Shown: positions 18,754-27,341 of the stretch, one piece after another
Layout of the letters: each line of letters starts with the position of its first letter
How positions within the stretch are numbered: position 1 is the first letter of the stretch
NCBI RefSeq assembly: GCF_000282115.1
Contig: NZ_AKJY01000035.1
Location: 1-64,000, forward strand
Origin: Chryseobacterium populi
Lineage (GTDB): Bacteria > Bacteroidota > Bacteroidia > Flavobacteriales > Weeksellaceae
Reading direction: 5' to 3'
DNA: 64,000 nt
The notes under the pieces: generated by a model
Told to the model about the DNA's origin: nothing
Database searches by the model: none
The model's input: the letters and a program-made list of their open reading frames with translations, nothing else
Program-made: the position numbers and the translations under genes

Positions 18754-18798
18754 GTATATTTGATGTATTAAACTAGTAACCTTTTTCAGGACCAGTCA
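18168..18798 (+). mobile_element. Remnant of an IS3-family insertion sequence
   Basis: Only the right part survives. The probable right terminal repeat, read inward on the minus strand, begins TGACTGGTCCTGAAAAAGG and ends the element at about 18798. The left end, OrfA and the start of OrfB are absent; relaxase DNA joins directly. Exact ends are inferred. Confidence 0.55.
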
Positions 18799-18817
18799 AT
18801 CTAGAGATCATATTTCA

Positions 18818-20941
18818 TTAAAAAATCATGCTGAGCTGCACCCGTTTTCTTGCCTCATCAACATCCGTTACTTTCACTTTCACATGCTGATGCAATTTGA
18901 CCACCTCACTTACATCAGAGACAAAGCCTTCTTTTAATTGCGAAATATGAACCAGTCCACTTTCCTTAATTCCCAGATCTACAAAACATCCGAAAGCTGT
19001 AATGTTGTTGACGATTCCCGGAAGAATCATTCCGGTTTTTAAATCTTTAATGCTTTTTACACTAGGATCAAATTCAAATACTTTAGCTGCCTTTCGCGGA
19101 TCAAGACCCGGTTTTACAAGTTCTTTTAAAATATCCTGTATTCCTAAAATTCCGATCTCCGTGGTGGTATATTTTTCCGGCTGAATTAAAGCGATCTTTT
19201 CTTTGTTGGCGATGAGCTCATCCGTTTTAATTCCCAGGTCTTTTGCCATTTTTTCTACAATTCCATAGGCTTCAGGATGTACTGCCGAATTATCCAGAGG
19301 GTTTTTGCCGTTGGTGATTCTGATAAATGCCGCCGCCTGCTGGAAAGCCTTTTCTCCTAATCTCGGAACTTTTTTTAACTGTTTGCGGTCTTCAAATGCT
19401 CCGTTTTCAGTGCGGTAGCTGATAATATTTTCAGCCATCTTTTCTCCGATTCCTGAAACATAACTTAAAAGTGGCTTGCTCGCTGTATTCAGGTTAATTC
19501 CCACTGAATTTACACATCTCATCACGGTAGAATCAAGTTCGTTTTTCAATTGTGTCTGATCTACATCATGCTGATATTGGCCCACACCAATAGATTTAGC
19601 ATCAATTTTAACCAGTTCGGCTAAAGGATCGGCTAATCTTCTTCCGATAGAAACCGCTCCACGAACGGTTACATCATAACTTGGAAATTCCTCACGTGCT
19701 GTTTTGCTGGCGGAATAAACCGAAGCTCCGGCTTCCGAAACCACAAAAACCTGCAAGGGCTTATCAAATGCAATTTTCTTAATAAAAAACTCTGTTTCAC
19801 GGCTTGCAGTCCCGTTTCCGATGGAAATAGCCTCAATATTATAAGCATTGACCATAGAACGGATTTTTTTCATTGCCATTCCCGTTTCGTTTTGGGGCGC
19901 ATGAGGATAAATGGTTTCATTATGCAGCAAATCTCCCTTTTCATCAATACACACCACCTTACAGCCACTTTTGTAGCCCGGATCAATGGCTAAAATCCGC
20001 TTTTCACCCAATGGCGGAGCCAATAATAACTGGGTTAAATTTTCAGAGAAAATTTCAATGGCCTTCTTATCGGCTTTTTCCTTTGCCTCCTGTAGGCTTT
20101 CGTTGGAGATTGCGGGCTCCAGTAACCTTTTATAGCTGTCTTTTATAGCCAGTGCAATCTGATCCGAACTCTCATTATCAGATTTGATAATAGCTTTCTC
20201 AATAAAACCGATGGCTTCCTCCTTATCCACTTCTACATTTACTTTTACAAAACCTTCAGATTCTGCTCTCAGCATAGCTAAAAGTCTGTGAGAAGGGGTT
20301 CGGTTTAAATTTTCATCCCATTCAAAATACTGCGAAAACTTTTGGGCTTCTTCCTCCTCTTTTTTTGTCTTCACTACTTTTGATGTAATGACAGCTTTGC
20401 GCTGAAATAAACGGCGGAGGTTCTTACGTACGTACATGTTTTCATTGATCCATTCAGCCATGATATCTCTTGCCCCCTGAAGAGCTTCTTCTTCAGAATC
20501 AACTGTATCGTTGATGTATTTTGAAGCCAGAAACAGAATGTCATTATTTTTCTGGCTCATAATAATTTTGGCTAAAGGCTCAAGTCCTTTTTCTTTTGCG
20601 GTATCCGCTTTGGTTCTTTTGCGCTTTTTATAAGGAAGGTATAGATCCTCAAGCTCCTGAATGTCGAAACTTTCTTCAATTCTCTGTTTCAGTTCAGCAG
20701 TTAAGGCATTCTGCTCTTCCACAGATTTTAAAATGGTTTCCTTACGTTTTACAATTTCTTCAAACTGTTTATTGATCTTGGAAACCTGCTCGATCTGTAT
20801 CTCATCCATGTTTCCTGTGAAGTCTTTTCGGTACCGTGAGATAAAAGGGATGGTACAGTCTTCAGAAAGCAGTTGCAGGGTATTATTAATGCTTTTTTCA
20901 GGTATATTGAGTATCTGTTTTATATAACTTGTAGCGTTCAT
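18818..20941 (-). CDS. tex: Tex-family RNA-binding transcription accessory protein
   Basis: The 707-residue protein has the full Tex order. The N-terminal helical region (about 1-310) has the DLYLPYKKRKRTKADTAKEK motif. A YqgF-like RNase H fold follows (about 315-450, AIDPGYKSGCKV). Next come helix-hairpin-helix repeats (about 490-560, SVGINLNTASKPLL and VPRLGEKAFQQAA) and a C-terminal S1 RNA-binding domain (about 635-705, GCFVDLGIKESGLVHIS). Tex binds nucleic acids and affects transcription and gene expression. It is a single gene ending 20 bp from the IS3 remnant, so the relic sits just beyond its 3' end. Confidence 0.95.
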   Translation of the reverse strand: MNATSYIKQILNIPEKSINNTLQLLSEDCTIPFISRYRKDFTGNMDEIQIEQVSKINKQFEEIVKRKETILKSVEEQNALTAELKQRIEESFDIQELEDLYLPYKKRKRTKADTAKEKGLEPLAKIIMSQKNNDILFLASKYINDTVDSEEEALQGARDIMAEWINENMYVRKNLRRLFQRKAVITSKVVKTKKEEEEAQKFSQYFEWDENLNRTPSHRLLAMLRAESEGFVKVNVEVDKEEAIGFIEKAIIKSDNESSDQIALAIKDSYKRLLEPAISNESLQEAKEKADKKAIEIFSENLTQLLLAPPLGEKRILAIDPGYKSGCKVVCIDEKGDLLHNETIYPHAPQNETGMAMKKIRSMVNAYNIEAISIGNGTASRETEFFIKKIAFDKPLQVFVVSEAGASVYSASKTAREEFPSYDVTVRGAVSIGRRLADPLAELVKIDAKSIGVGQYQHDVDQTQLKNELDSTVMRCVNSVGINLNTASKPLLSYVSGIGEKMAENIISYRTENGAFEDRKQLKKVPRLGEKAFQQAAAFIRITNGKNPLDNSAVHPEAYGIVEKMAKDLGIKTDELIANKEKIALIQPEKYTTTEIGILGIQDILKELVKPGLDPRKAAKVFEFDPSVKSIKDLKTGMILPGIVNNITAFGCFVDLGIKESGLVHISQLKEGFVSDVSEVVKLHQHVKVKVTDVDEARKRVQLSMIF

Positions 20942-21095
20942 TCTAAATTTTAAACCGCTAAAATAGACAATTTTAATATTGAGTAAAATATTTTAAATGA
21001 GGACCCGTTTACTATTTCAATGATCAAAATGGAGAAAAAGCATCTATTTTATATTTTCTTGATGTAGGTTAAGGGGATAAGTAATAAGGTTTTTC

Positions 21096-21103
21096 TATTT
21101 TTG
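21096..21103 (+). promoter_or_regulatory. -7 promoter element of the YceI gene
   Basis: TATTTTTG is a full TAnnTTTG match about 72 nt before the ATG at 21176. No -33 TTG is evident. Confidence 0.4.
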
Positions 21104-21175
21104 GAATCTCAAGATTTAAAAATTTGAAACTTATTTAGATTTTGATAAAGCAATTTTTTTAAACAATTAAATAAT

Positions 21176-21853
21176 ATGAAAAAAATTAGTGTACTTGCAT
21201 TAGTAGCAGTAGGACTGCTTGCAGCATCGTGTAATAAAGAAAAAGCAGCTGAGACGGCAACAGCAACTCAGGAGCAGACGGTAGCAGAAAGCAAAGGGGA
21301 AATGTTGACAGTAGATGCGGCAACCTCTGTAGTAAACTGGAAAGCTGCTCATAAAGGAGGTATGGCTCCTCGTTGGGGAACTCTTAATGTAAAATCCGGA
21401 GATTTAAGCATTGAAGGAGGTCAGTTAGCTGCAGGAAACTTTGTGATCGATATGAATTCTATCAAAGTAGACCCAGCTTCAGTAACGGAAAAGGATAAAA
21501 AACCGGGAGATTTGGAAGCTCATTTAAAAAATCCTGATTTCTTTGATACTGCAAAAAATCCGACTTCAGATTTCAAAATTACCAGTGTAACTGACTTAAA
21601 AGATGCACCTAAAGATGCAGTTGCCGGAGCTAATAAAACCGTAAGCGGAAACCTTACATTATCAGGGAAAACAATGAACGTAACTTTCCCTGCTAAAGTG
21701 GATGTAACAGAAAATTCAGCGGCTATTGAAGCTAAATTTACAGTCAACAGAGCTGATTGGGGAATCAAATTCGGTACTTCAGAAGCAGATCCTGCTGAAT
21801 GGATGATTAGCAAAGATATCGAGATCGCTGTCAATGTAAAGGCTAAAAAATAA
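21176..21853 (+). CDS. YceI-family lipoprotein
   Basis: A 225-residue protein with lipobox LAASC (Cys19), a Thr/Gln/Glu-rich linker (20-40), and a YceI lipocalin-like barrel. Barrel signatures include VNWKAAHKGGMAPRWGTLNV, HLKNPDFFDTAKNPTSDF and VNRADWGIKFG. YceI domains bind polyisoprenoids or other amphiphiles in the periplasm. Here it is probably anchored to a membrane by the lipidated cysteine. It is a single gene followed by a very strong hairpin. Confidence 0.92.
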   Translation: MKKISVLALVAVGLLAASCNKEKAAETATATQEQTVAESKGEMLTVDAATSVVNWKAAHKGGMAPRWGTLNVKSGDLSIEGGQLAAGNFVIDMNSIKVDPASVTEKDKKPGDLEAHLKNPDFFDTAKNPTSDFKITSVTDLKDAPKDAVAGANKTVSGNLTLSGKTMNVTFPAKVDVTENSAAIEAKFTVNRADWGIKFGTSEADPAEWMISKDIEIAVNVKAKK

Positions 21854-21874
21854 ATTGTTAGAAACATAAAAATG

Positions 21875-21908
21875 AAGAGCTGCTTTTTTAGGAAAGCAGC
21901 TCTTTTAT
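21875..21908 (+). terminator. Terminator of the YceI gene
   Basis: A perfect 12-bp stem, AAGAGCTGCTTT (21875-21886) with AAAGCAGCTCTT (21893-21904), followed by T-rich sequence. Confidence 0.92.
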
Positions 21909-21972
21909 TATATCGAGGTATTTTAACATCAATAGACTCATAAAAGCTTTTTATATTTATGAAAACACAAAT

Positions 21973-22284
21973 ATGAAAGATAAAGTCAAGGGCTGGATGT
22001 ACATTGTATTATGTTCGGATGGCAGCTACTATACAGGGAGTACAAATGATCTTGAACGGAGAATCCTGCAGCATCAAAAAGGCGAAGGTTCCAATCATAC
22101 TAAAAAAAGACTTCCTGTCAAGCTTATTTATTTTGAAGAATATGAACGTATCGATCTCGCTTTTTACAGAGAGAAGCAAGTGCAGGGCTGGAACCGTAAG
22201 AAAAAAGAAGCTTTAATCAATGGAAACCCTGAACTGCTTCCTCAATTGGCAATAGCTTATAGGGATTTGATTTCAGACGAATAA
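21973..22284 (+). CDS. GIY-YIG nuclease-superfamily protein (UPF0213/YhbQ-like)
   Basis: A 103-residue protein consisting of one GIY-YIG domain: MYIVLCSDGSYYTGSTNDLE covers the paired tyrosines, Arg30 follows, and RKKKEALINGNPELLPQLA is the C-terminal helix. Similar stand-alone proteins (YhbQ) have been linked to nucleic-acid cleavage or repair; the cellular role is unclear. Its stop codon overlaps the first of two inverted repetitive palindromes, which probably serves as its terminator. Confidence 0.9.
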   Translation: MKDKVKGWMYIVLCSDGSYYTGSTNDLERRILQHQKGEGSNHTKKRLPVKLIYFEEYERIDLAFYREKQVQGWNRKKKEALINGNPELLPQLAIAYRDLISDE

Positions 22285-22315
22285 GGTGGCTTCGAGTGCC
22301 TCAGCCACCTTTTTG
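22284..22315 (+). repeat. Dispersed intergenic palindrome, copy 1 (terminator-like)
   Basis: The 25-bp core at 22285-22309 has arms GGTGGCT and AGCCACC around TCGAGTGCCTC, followed by a T-run. It begins in the stop codon of the GIY-YIG gene. The same core occurs inverted at 22381-22405, and a variant occurs at 30983-31013. Confidence 0.85.
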
Positions 22316-22380
22316 GAATGTTGCCGGAATGATTATCATACAGAATTAAATAATCACCTTTTATAAAAAGACCAGTACAA

Positions 22381-22405
22381 GGTGGCTGAGGCACTCGAAG
22401 CCACC
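22381..22405 (-). repeat. Dispersed intergenic palindrome, copy 2 (inverted)
   Basis: This is the exact reverse complement of the core of copy 1, 71 bp away. The pair forms a head-to-head unit like a REP doublet; the 71 bp between them contain no gene. Confidence 0.85.
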
Positions 22406-22675
22406 GCTCTCCTTGATTGTTTTTGGCTGGGATAAAAGACTTTCTGCCAGACATAAGATTTCGAAGACATCATTTTTATTGAAGTCAGGAAGAATTATTT
22501 TGATTCAGCTCATTGTGATTTATTCTGGAAAATATCTTTGATATTAATCATTTAATCTTATTGATGTTTGCGGATACTTTTTCTCAAAAGTTTTTATAAT
22601 ATACTTTATTTTAGATGCTTAAATACTATGTTATTTTAATATACTCATTATGAATTTGTTAAATAATTGAACTTG
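22406..22675. other. Noncoding region before typA
   Basis: About 270 bp of AT-rich sequence between the repeat pair and the typA promoter. I see no gene or further repeat. Confidence 0.5.
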
Positions 22676-22708
22676 TTGCTAATGTTTCATTAAAAATCAC
22701 TATTTTTG
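22676..22708 (+). promoter_or_regulatory. Promoter of typA
   Basis: A -33 TTG (22676-22678) and a -7 TATTTTTG (22701-22708) are separated by 22 bp, fully within the Bacteroidota consensus. The predicted leader is about 12-15 nt. The core AAAATCACTATTTTTGCAC (22693-22711) is nearly identical to the ychF promoter core. Confidence 0.75.
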
Positions 22709-22726
22709 CACCCGTAAAAATCATTC

Positions 22727-24532
22727 ATGCAAAACATTAGAAATATTGCGATTATCGCACACGTTGACCACGGGAAGACGACTTTGGTTGACAAGATTAT
22801 TCATGCTACAAACATTTTCAGAGAAAATCAGGAAAGTGGAGAATTAATAATGGATAACAATGATCTTGAAAGAGAAAGAGGGATTACGATCTTATCCAAA
22901 AATATTTCTGTTACCTATAAAGACACTAAAATTAATGTAATTGATACTCCTGGTCACGCCGATTTCGGTGGAGAAGTAGAGAGGGTTTTAAAAATGGCAG
23001 ATGGGGTAATTTTGTTGGTAGATGCCTTTGAAGGGCCAATGCCTCAGACAAGATTCGTACTTCAGAAAGCTTTGGAGCTGGGATTAAGGCCATTAGTTGT
23101 TATCAATAAGGTAGATAAGCCAAACTGCCGTCCGGACGAAGTTCATGACCAGGTATTTGACTTATTCTTTAACCTTGAAGCTACTGAAGAGCAGTTGGAT
23201 TTCCCAACGTTCTACGGATCTTCAAAACAAGGTTGGTTCAACACTTCATTAGAGCAAACAGAAGATATTTTACCATTATTAGATGGAATTTTACAATATG
23301 TTCCTGCACCGAAAGTAACGGAAGGAAATCTTCAGATGCAGATCACTTCTCTTGATTATTCTTCTTTCTTAGGAAGGATTGCGATCGGAAAAGTAACAAG
23401 AGGTGAAATCAAAGAATCCCAGTGGATCGGTCTTGCTCAGGCTGAAGGTAAAATTGTAAAAGGAAAAGTAAAAGAACTATATGTTTTCGAAGGTTTAGGA
23501 AAGAAAAAAGTAACTGAAGTACAGGCCGGAGATATTTGTGCTGTTGTAGGTTTTGATGCTTTCCAGATCGGAGATTCTTTCGTAGACTTTGAAAAACCTG
23601 AACCATTGGAAAGAACTGCAATTGATGAACCTACATTGAACATGACGTTCTCTATCAACAATTCACCTTTCTTTGGTAAAGACGGTAAATATGTTACTTC
23701 CAATCACCTGAAAGAAAGGCTGACAAAAGAGCTGGAGAAGAACTTAGCATTGAGGGTTCAGCAGACTGATGATGCCAATACTTTCCTTGTTTTCGGTAGA
23801 GGTATTCTTCACTTATCTGTTTTGATCGAAACAATGAGAAGAGAAGGGTATGAAATGACAATTGGCCAGCCACAGGTTATCTTAAGAGAAATTGATGGTG
23901 AAAAATGTGAGCCTTACGAATCTTTGGTTGTAGACGTTCCTGAAGAATACGCTTCAAGAGTTATCGATTTGGCAACTCAGAGAAAAGGTGACCTTCATAT
24001 CATGGAAACCAAAGGAGAGATGCAGCACATGGAATTCGAGATTCCTTCAAGAGGATTGATCGGATTGCGTTCCCAGATGTTGACTGCTACTGCCGGTGAA
24101 GCTATTATGGCGCACCGTTTCACAGAATATAAACCTTTCAAAGGGGCGATTCCTGGAAGAAATAATGGAGTATTGATCAGCAAAACTCAAGGTCCTGCTA
24201 CAGAATATTCTATCGCTAAACTACAGGACAGAGGTAAGTTCTTTGTTGATCCGGGTGAGGAAATCTATGCAGGTATGATTATCGGTGAACAAAACAAACC
24301 GGGAGACCTGGTAGTAAATATCGTAGAAGCAAAACAGCTGAACAACATGAGAGCTTCCGGAAAAGATAAAGATACCGGTGTTGCTCCGAAAATCTTATTT
24401 TCATTAGAAGAATGTATGGAATATATTCAGGGTGATGAAGCAATTGAAGTAACACCAAACTTCATCCGTATGAGAAAAAAACTACTTTCCGAAGAAGAAA
24501 GAAAAAGAGTTGAAAGATCGGCAAAAGCTTAA
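22727..24532 (+). CDS. typA: Ribosome-associated translational GTPase TypA/BipA
   Basis: The 601-residue protein has the translational-GTPase G domain: AHVDHGKTTLVDK (P-loop near 11-23), RERGITI switch I, DTPGHADFGGEV (G3) and NKVD (G4). EF-Tu-like domain II, EF-G-like domains III and V, and a BipA-specific C-terminal domain complete the fold. BipA helps 50S assembly and growth under cold or stress. The gene is alone, with a consensus promoter and a strong terminator. Confidence 0.97.
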   Translation: MQNIRNIAIIAHVDHGKTTLVDKIIHATNIFRENQESGELIMDNNDLERERGITILSKNISVTYKDTKINVIDTPGHADFGGEVERVLKMADGVILLVDAFEGPMPQTRFVLQKALELGLRPLVVINKVDKPNCRPDEVHDQVFDLFFNLEATEEQLDFPTFYGSSKQGWFNTSLEQTEDILPLLDGILQYVPAPKVTEGNLQMQITSLDYSSFLGRIAIGKVTRGEIKESQWIGLAQAEGKIVKGKVKELYVFEGLGKKKVTEVQAGDICAVVGFDAFQIGDSFVDFEKPEPLERTAIDEPTLNMTFSINNSPFFGKDGKYVTSNHLKERLTKELEKNLALRVQQTDDANTFLVFGRGILHLSVLIETMRREGYEMTIGQPQVILREIDGEKCEPYESLVVDVPEEYASRVIDLATQRKGDLHIMETKGEMQHMEFEIPSRGLIGLRSQMLTATAGEAIMAHRFTEYKPFKGAIPGRNNGVLISKTQGPATEYSIAKLQDRGKFFVDPGEEIYAGMIIGEQNKPGDLVVNIVEAKQLNNMRASGKDKDTGVAPKILFSLEECMEYIQGDEAIEVTPNFIRMRKKLLSEEERKRVERSAKA

Positions 24533-24553
24533 TCAAGTTCTTATAAATATAGT

Positions 24554-24580
24554 AAAGCCCCGAATTTTCGGGGCTTTTTT
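24554..24580 (+). terminator. Terminator of typA
   Basis: Stem AAAGCCCCGAA with TTCGGGGCTTT and a following T-run, 21 bp after the stop codon. Confidence 0.93.
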
Positions 24581-24638
24581 ATGAAATAAAAAATAAAATG
24601 TTTATTTTTTTCCCTTTAAGTTTAAAAATAATTTAAAG

Positions 24639-24646
24639 TAGTTTTG
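24639..24646 (+). promoter_or_regulatory. -7 element six bases before the GHL10 lipoprotein start
   Basis: TAGTTTTG is a full TAnnTTTG match. Only CAGACT separates it from the ATG at 24653, so the transcript would start at or next to the start codon. A TTG within the element (24644) would be an in-frame start but is better read as promoter. Confidence 0.5.
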
Positions 24647-24652
24647 CAGACT

Positions 24653-26260
24653 ATGAAAGTGACTCAATTAAAGCTCGTATTTTTATTAGGAATTTTTGCC
24701 TCATACAGCAGTTCATGTTCCGTTCAGAATAATATGGTAAGGCCTGTTCCGGATAGAAATACAGTAAAACCGGATAAAAATATCTCAAAACCTAAAGATT
24801 CCGTTGTGATCAATAAGCCGGTAATTCCGCCAAAAGAAGAAGTTTTTAAAGTAGATCTTCCTGCTGTCAACAGGGAATTCCGTGGTGCATGGATTGCAAG
24901 TGTTGCCAATATCAACTGGCCTTCAAGAAATAACCTGTCGGTTGATGAGCAAAAAGCTGAAGCTATCAGTATGTTGGATATGCTGAAAGATAATAATTTC
25001 AATGCTGTCATATTCCAGGTCCGTCCTTCCGCGGATGCTTTATATACAAGCTCAATTGAACCCTGGTCTTATTTTTTGACGGGCGAAACCGGAACAGCTC
25101 CTTATCCGAATTATGATCCGTTACAATTCTGGATCGAGGAATCCCATAAACGGGGATTGGAACTGCATGTATGGTTAAATCCTTACCGGGCACATCATGC
25201 CAATGGAGGTGCTGTCAACAGCCTGTCGATGGTGAATAAACTTCCGGATATTGTGGTACGGCTGAAAAATGGAATGTATTGGTTTGATCCTGCCAATCCC
25301 AAAACTCAGGGGCATGTTTCCAATGTCGTAAAAGATATTGTGAAAAGATATGATATAGATGCCATACATTTTGATGATTATTTTTATCCTTATGCCACTT
25401 ACAACAGGGGCGCAGATTTTCCGGATAGGACAACCTGGAATGCTTATGTAAGCGGTGGCGGAACATTGTCGAGAGCAGATTGGAGAAGAGATAACGTGAA
25501 TAAATTCGTGGAAAGAATCTATAAAGAAATTCATGCAGAAAAAAACAATGTAAGGTTCGGGATCAGTCCGTTTGGGATCTGGAAACCGGGTTATCCGGAA
25601 GGGATTGTTGGTTCTTCTCAATATGACGAACTGTATGCCGATGCTAAATTATGGCTGAATAAAGGTTGGGTAGATTATTTTTCACCGCAGCTATACTGGC
25701 CGATTGATTCAAAAGGGCAGGGTTTTGAAGCATTATTGAACTGGTGGAAATCTGAAAATACCCTAAACCGTCACTTATGGCCGGGATTAAATACCGTTGA
25801 AATAAAGGTCCAGGACCGTCCGACGGAAATTAAAAACCAGATTGAAATTTCAAGACAGATCCTGAAAAATGATGCCGGGGAAATTCACTGGAGCATTGCC
25901 GGACTGACAAAAAATTCAAACATGTTACCGACTTTAAAAAACGGAGCCTACAATGAAAAAGCATTGGTTCCGAGAAGTCCATGGATTAAAGTAATACCAT
26001 TACAAACCCCTACATTATTTACAACAGATAACGGAAGTTTTGTACAGGCAAGTTGGAGCACTAAAAATATAGGTGATGTTTTTCAGTGGGTAATTTTCAC
26101 ACAATATAACGGAGTCTGGGAAATCGAAATTGTACCTTTAGATAACCTTTCAAAGGAAATTCCAAAATACAAAGACGGAAAAACCCTGAATGCAGTTGCT
26201 GTTAAAGCAATTGACAGATTAGGCAATGAAAGTGATTATATGGCAAAGAAGGTAAAGTAG
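24653..26260 (+). CDS. GHL10-family (DUF187) glycoside-hydrolase-like lipoprotein
   Basis: The 535-residue protein has a signal ending SYSSSC (Cys22, a weak lipobox) and a Pro/Lys-rich linker (30-70). A TIM-barrel GHL10 domain (about 75-400) carries REFRGAWIASVANINWPS, FQVRPSADALY, HVWLNPYRAH and IHFDDYFYPY. The C-terminal part is a beta-sandwich. GHL10 members include DigH/YngK-type enzymes that cut denuded peptidoglycan glycan strands during division. The first in-frame ATG is at 24653, six bases after a -7 element. A cell-wall role is inferred from the family. Confidence 0.88.
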   Translation: MKVTQLKLVFLLGIFASYSSSCSVQNNMVRPVPDRNTVKPDKNISKPKDSVVINKPVIPPKEEVFKVDLPAVNREFRGAWIASVANINWPSRNNLSVDEQKAEAISMLDMLKDNNFNAVIFQVRPSADALYTSSIEPWSYFLTGETGTAPYPNYDPLQFWIEESHKRGLELHVWLNPYRAHHANGGAVNSLSMVNKLPDIVVRLKNGMYWFDPANPKTQGHVSNVVKDIVKRYDIDAIHFDDYFYPYATYNRGADFPDRTTWNAYVSGGGTLSRADWRRDNVNKFVERIYKEIHAEKNNVRFGISPFGIWKPGYPEGIVGSSQYDELYADAKLWLNKGWVDYFSPQLYWPIDSKGQGFEALLNWWKSENTLNRHLWPGLNTVEIKVQDRPTEIKNQIEISRQILKNDAGEIHWSIAGLTKNSNMLPTLKNGAYNEKALVPRSPWIKVIPLQTPTLFTTDNGSFVQASWSTKNIGDVFQWVIFTQYNGVWEIEIVPLDNLSKEIPKYKDGKTLNAVAVKAIDRLGNESDYMAKKVK

Positions 26261-26445
26261 ATAAAGCGAAAAGGCTGAACCGCTGAATCATTAATTTGCA
26301 AAATTAGTTATCCTTCTGAACAAAGCAATGAGAAGTGAAGCATCTCCTGACTTAAATTTTTCCCAACCAAAAATCTTTGGTTTTCCTGCGCCTTAAAATA
26401 TATTTAAATAAACATTGCGTCTTTGCGATTAACCTGAATAACAAT
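26261..26445. other. Noncoding region with a repeat-like segment
   Basis: No gene is seen. ATTGCGTCTTTGCGATTAAC near 26413-26432 resembles short dispersed intergenic sequences of Bacteroidota genomes, but no second copy occurs in this window. Nearby CAAAAATCTTTGGTTTT is weakly self-complementary. Confidence 0.3.
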
Positions 26446-26475
26446 AAGCCCGGTTTTCTGATCCGGGCTTTATTT
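26446..26475 (+). terminator. Hairpin terminator upstream of the ferritin gene
   Basis: Stem AAGCCCGG (26446-26453) with CCGGGCTT (26463-26470), then T-rich sequence. It lies 186 bp after the GHL10 stop, so it may end that transcript or block read-through into ferritin. Confidence 0.8.
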
Positions 26476-26612
26476 TAGAATGACTATAGATTGATAATTC
26501 AAATTATTGAAATATAGTATATTGTAAACGGTTGTCCTGCAATTGATTAAAATTAAAAACTTTATCGGAATCATTTTTGCATCATTAAACCTAATCACAA
26601 AAAATATACATT

Positions 26613-27164
26613 ATGAATACTAACAGACTTTCCCCAACTGTGGAAAAAGCACTTAGTGATCAGATGAATAAGGAAATTCATGCATCACACGTTTTTCTGT
26701 CTTATGGAATCTGGGCTGATGATAAAGGTTACCAGGGAATTGCCAATTTCCTTTACAGGCACGCACAGGAAGAAAGAAATCATTCGATAAAATTTATGGA
26801 ATATGTTCTCAATAGGGGAGGTAAACCGAAAGTAGATGCTATTCCGGCACCACCGGCTGATCCGAAATCATTATCAGCATGCTTTGACGGAGTTTTTAAG
26901 CACGAAGTTGATAATACGACAGCCATTTACAGAATTGTAGATTTGGCATTGGAAGAAAAAGACTGGGCTACATGGAATTTCATGCAGTGGTTTGTACAGG
27001 AGCAGATAGAAGAAGAAACACTGGCTCAGAATTTAATTGATAAATTAAAAATTGCCGGTGGAGACAGGGCAACCGATGAATCTTTATTTACCCTGGATAA
27101 AACGTTACAGGAAGCTCCGAATGAGGTTTCTCTGGCACAGGACGCAACAGGAGACAATCCGTAA
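26613..27164 (+). CDS. Ferritin
   Basis: The 183-residue protein is a four-helix-bundle ferritin. Ferroxidase-centre residues appear as the Glu in NKEIHASHVFLSYGIWAD, EERNH with its Glu and His on the second helix, and EQIEEE on the fourth. It would oxidise and store iron in a 24-subunit shell in the cytoplasm. The C-terminal tail (APNEVSLAQDATGDNP) is polar and longer than in the shortest ferritins. It is a single gene with a hairpin terminator. Confidence 0.94.
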   Translation: MNTNRLSPTVEKALSDQMNKEIHASHVFLSYGIWADDKGYQGIANFLYRHAQEERNHSIKFMEYVLNRGGKPKVDAIPAPPADPKSLSACFDGVFKHEVDNTTAIYRIVDLALEEKDWATWNFMQWFVQEQIEEETLAQNLIDKLKIAGGDRATDESLFTLDKTLQEAPNEVSLAQDATGDNP

Positions 27165-27182
27165 ATAACAAAATAAAATTTT

Positions 27183-27212
27183 AAATCTGTCGGTTTTTCC
27201 GGCAGATTTTTT
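27183..27212 (+). terminator. Terminator of the ferritin gene
   Basis: Stem AAATCTGTCGG with CCGGCAGATTT (one mismatch), loop TTTT, then a T-run. Confidence 0.88.
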
Positions 27213-27238
27213 TATTATGAAACTCTTTTTAAAATCAC

Positions 27239-27246
27239 TATCTTTG
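27239..27246 (+). promoter_or_regulatory. -7 promoter element of ychF
   Basis: TATCTTTG within AAAATCACTATCTTTGCAC (27231-27249), which matches the typA promoter core at 18 of 19 positions. The leader to the ATG at 27342 is about 90 nt. Confidence 0.65.
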
Positions 27247-27341
27247 CACACTGATAATTCAAGGTACACATTTAAACCATTAAAGTTTGAGTATATGCAA
27301 GAAACCTTGAATCGTAAACATAAAATTTTGAATTTTACAAT

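Noticed and set aside
22004-22216. Second frame inside the GIY-YIG gene
   Set aside because: It is fully nested in a well-supported GIY-YIG gene and has no start context or family features.
22257-22454. Minus-strand ORF across the repeat pair
   Set aside because: The predicted peptide is built from the two inverted repeat copies (WLRVPQPP and WLRHSKPP segments) and has no other protein character; it is a by-product of the palindromes.
24644-24652. TTG start at 24644 for the GHL10 lipoprotein
   Set aside because: The TTG is part of the -7 element TAGTTTTG; ATG 24653 gives a normal signal peptide.
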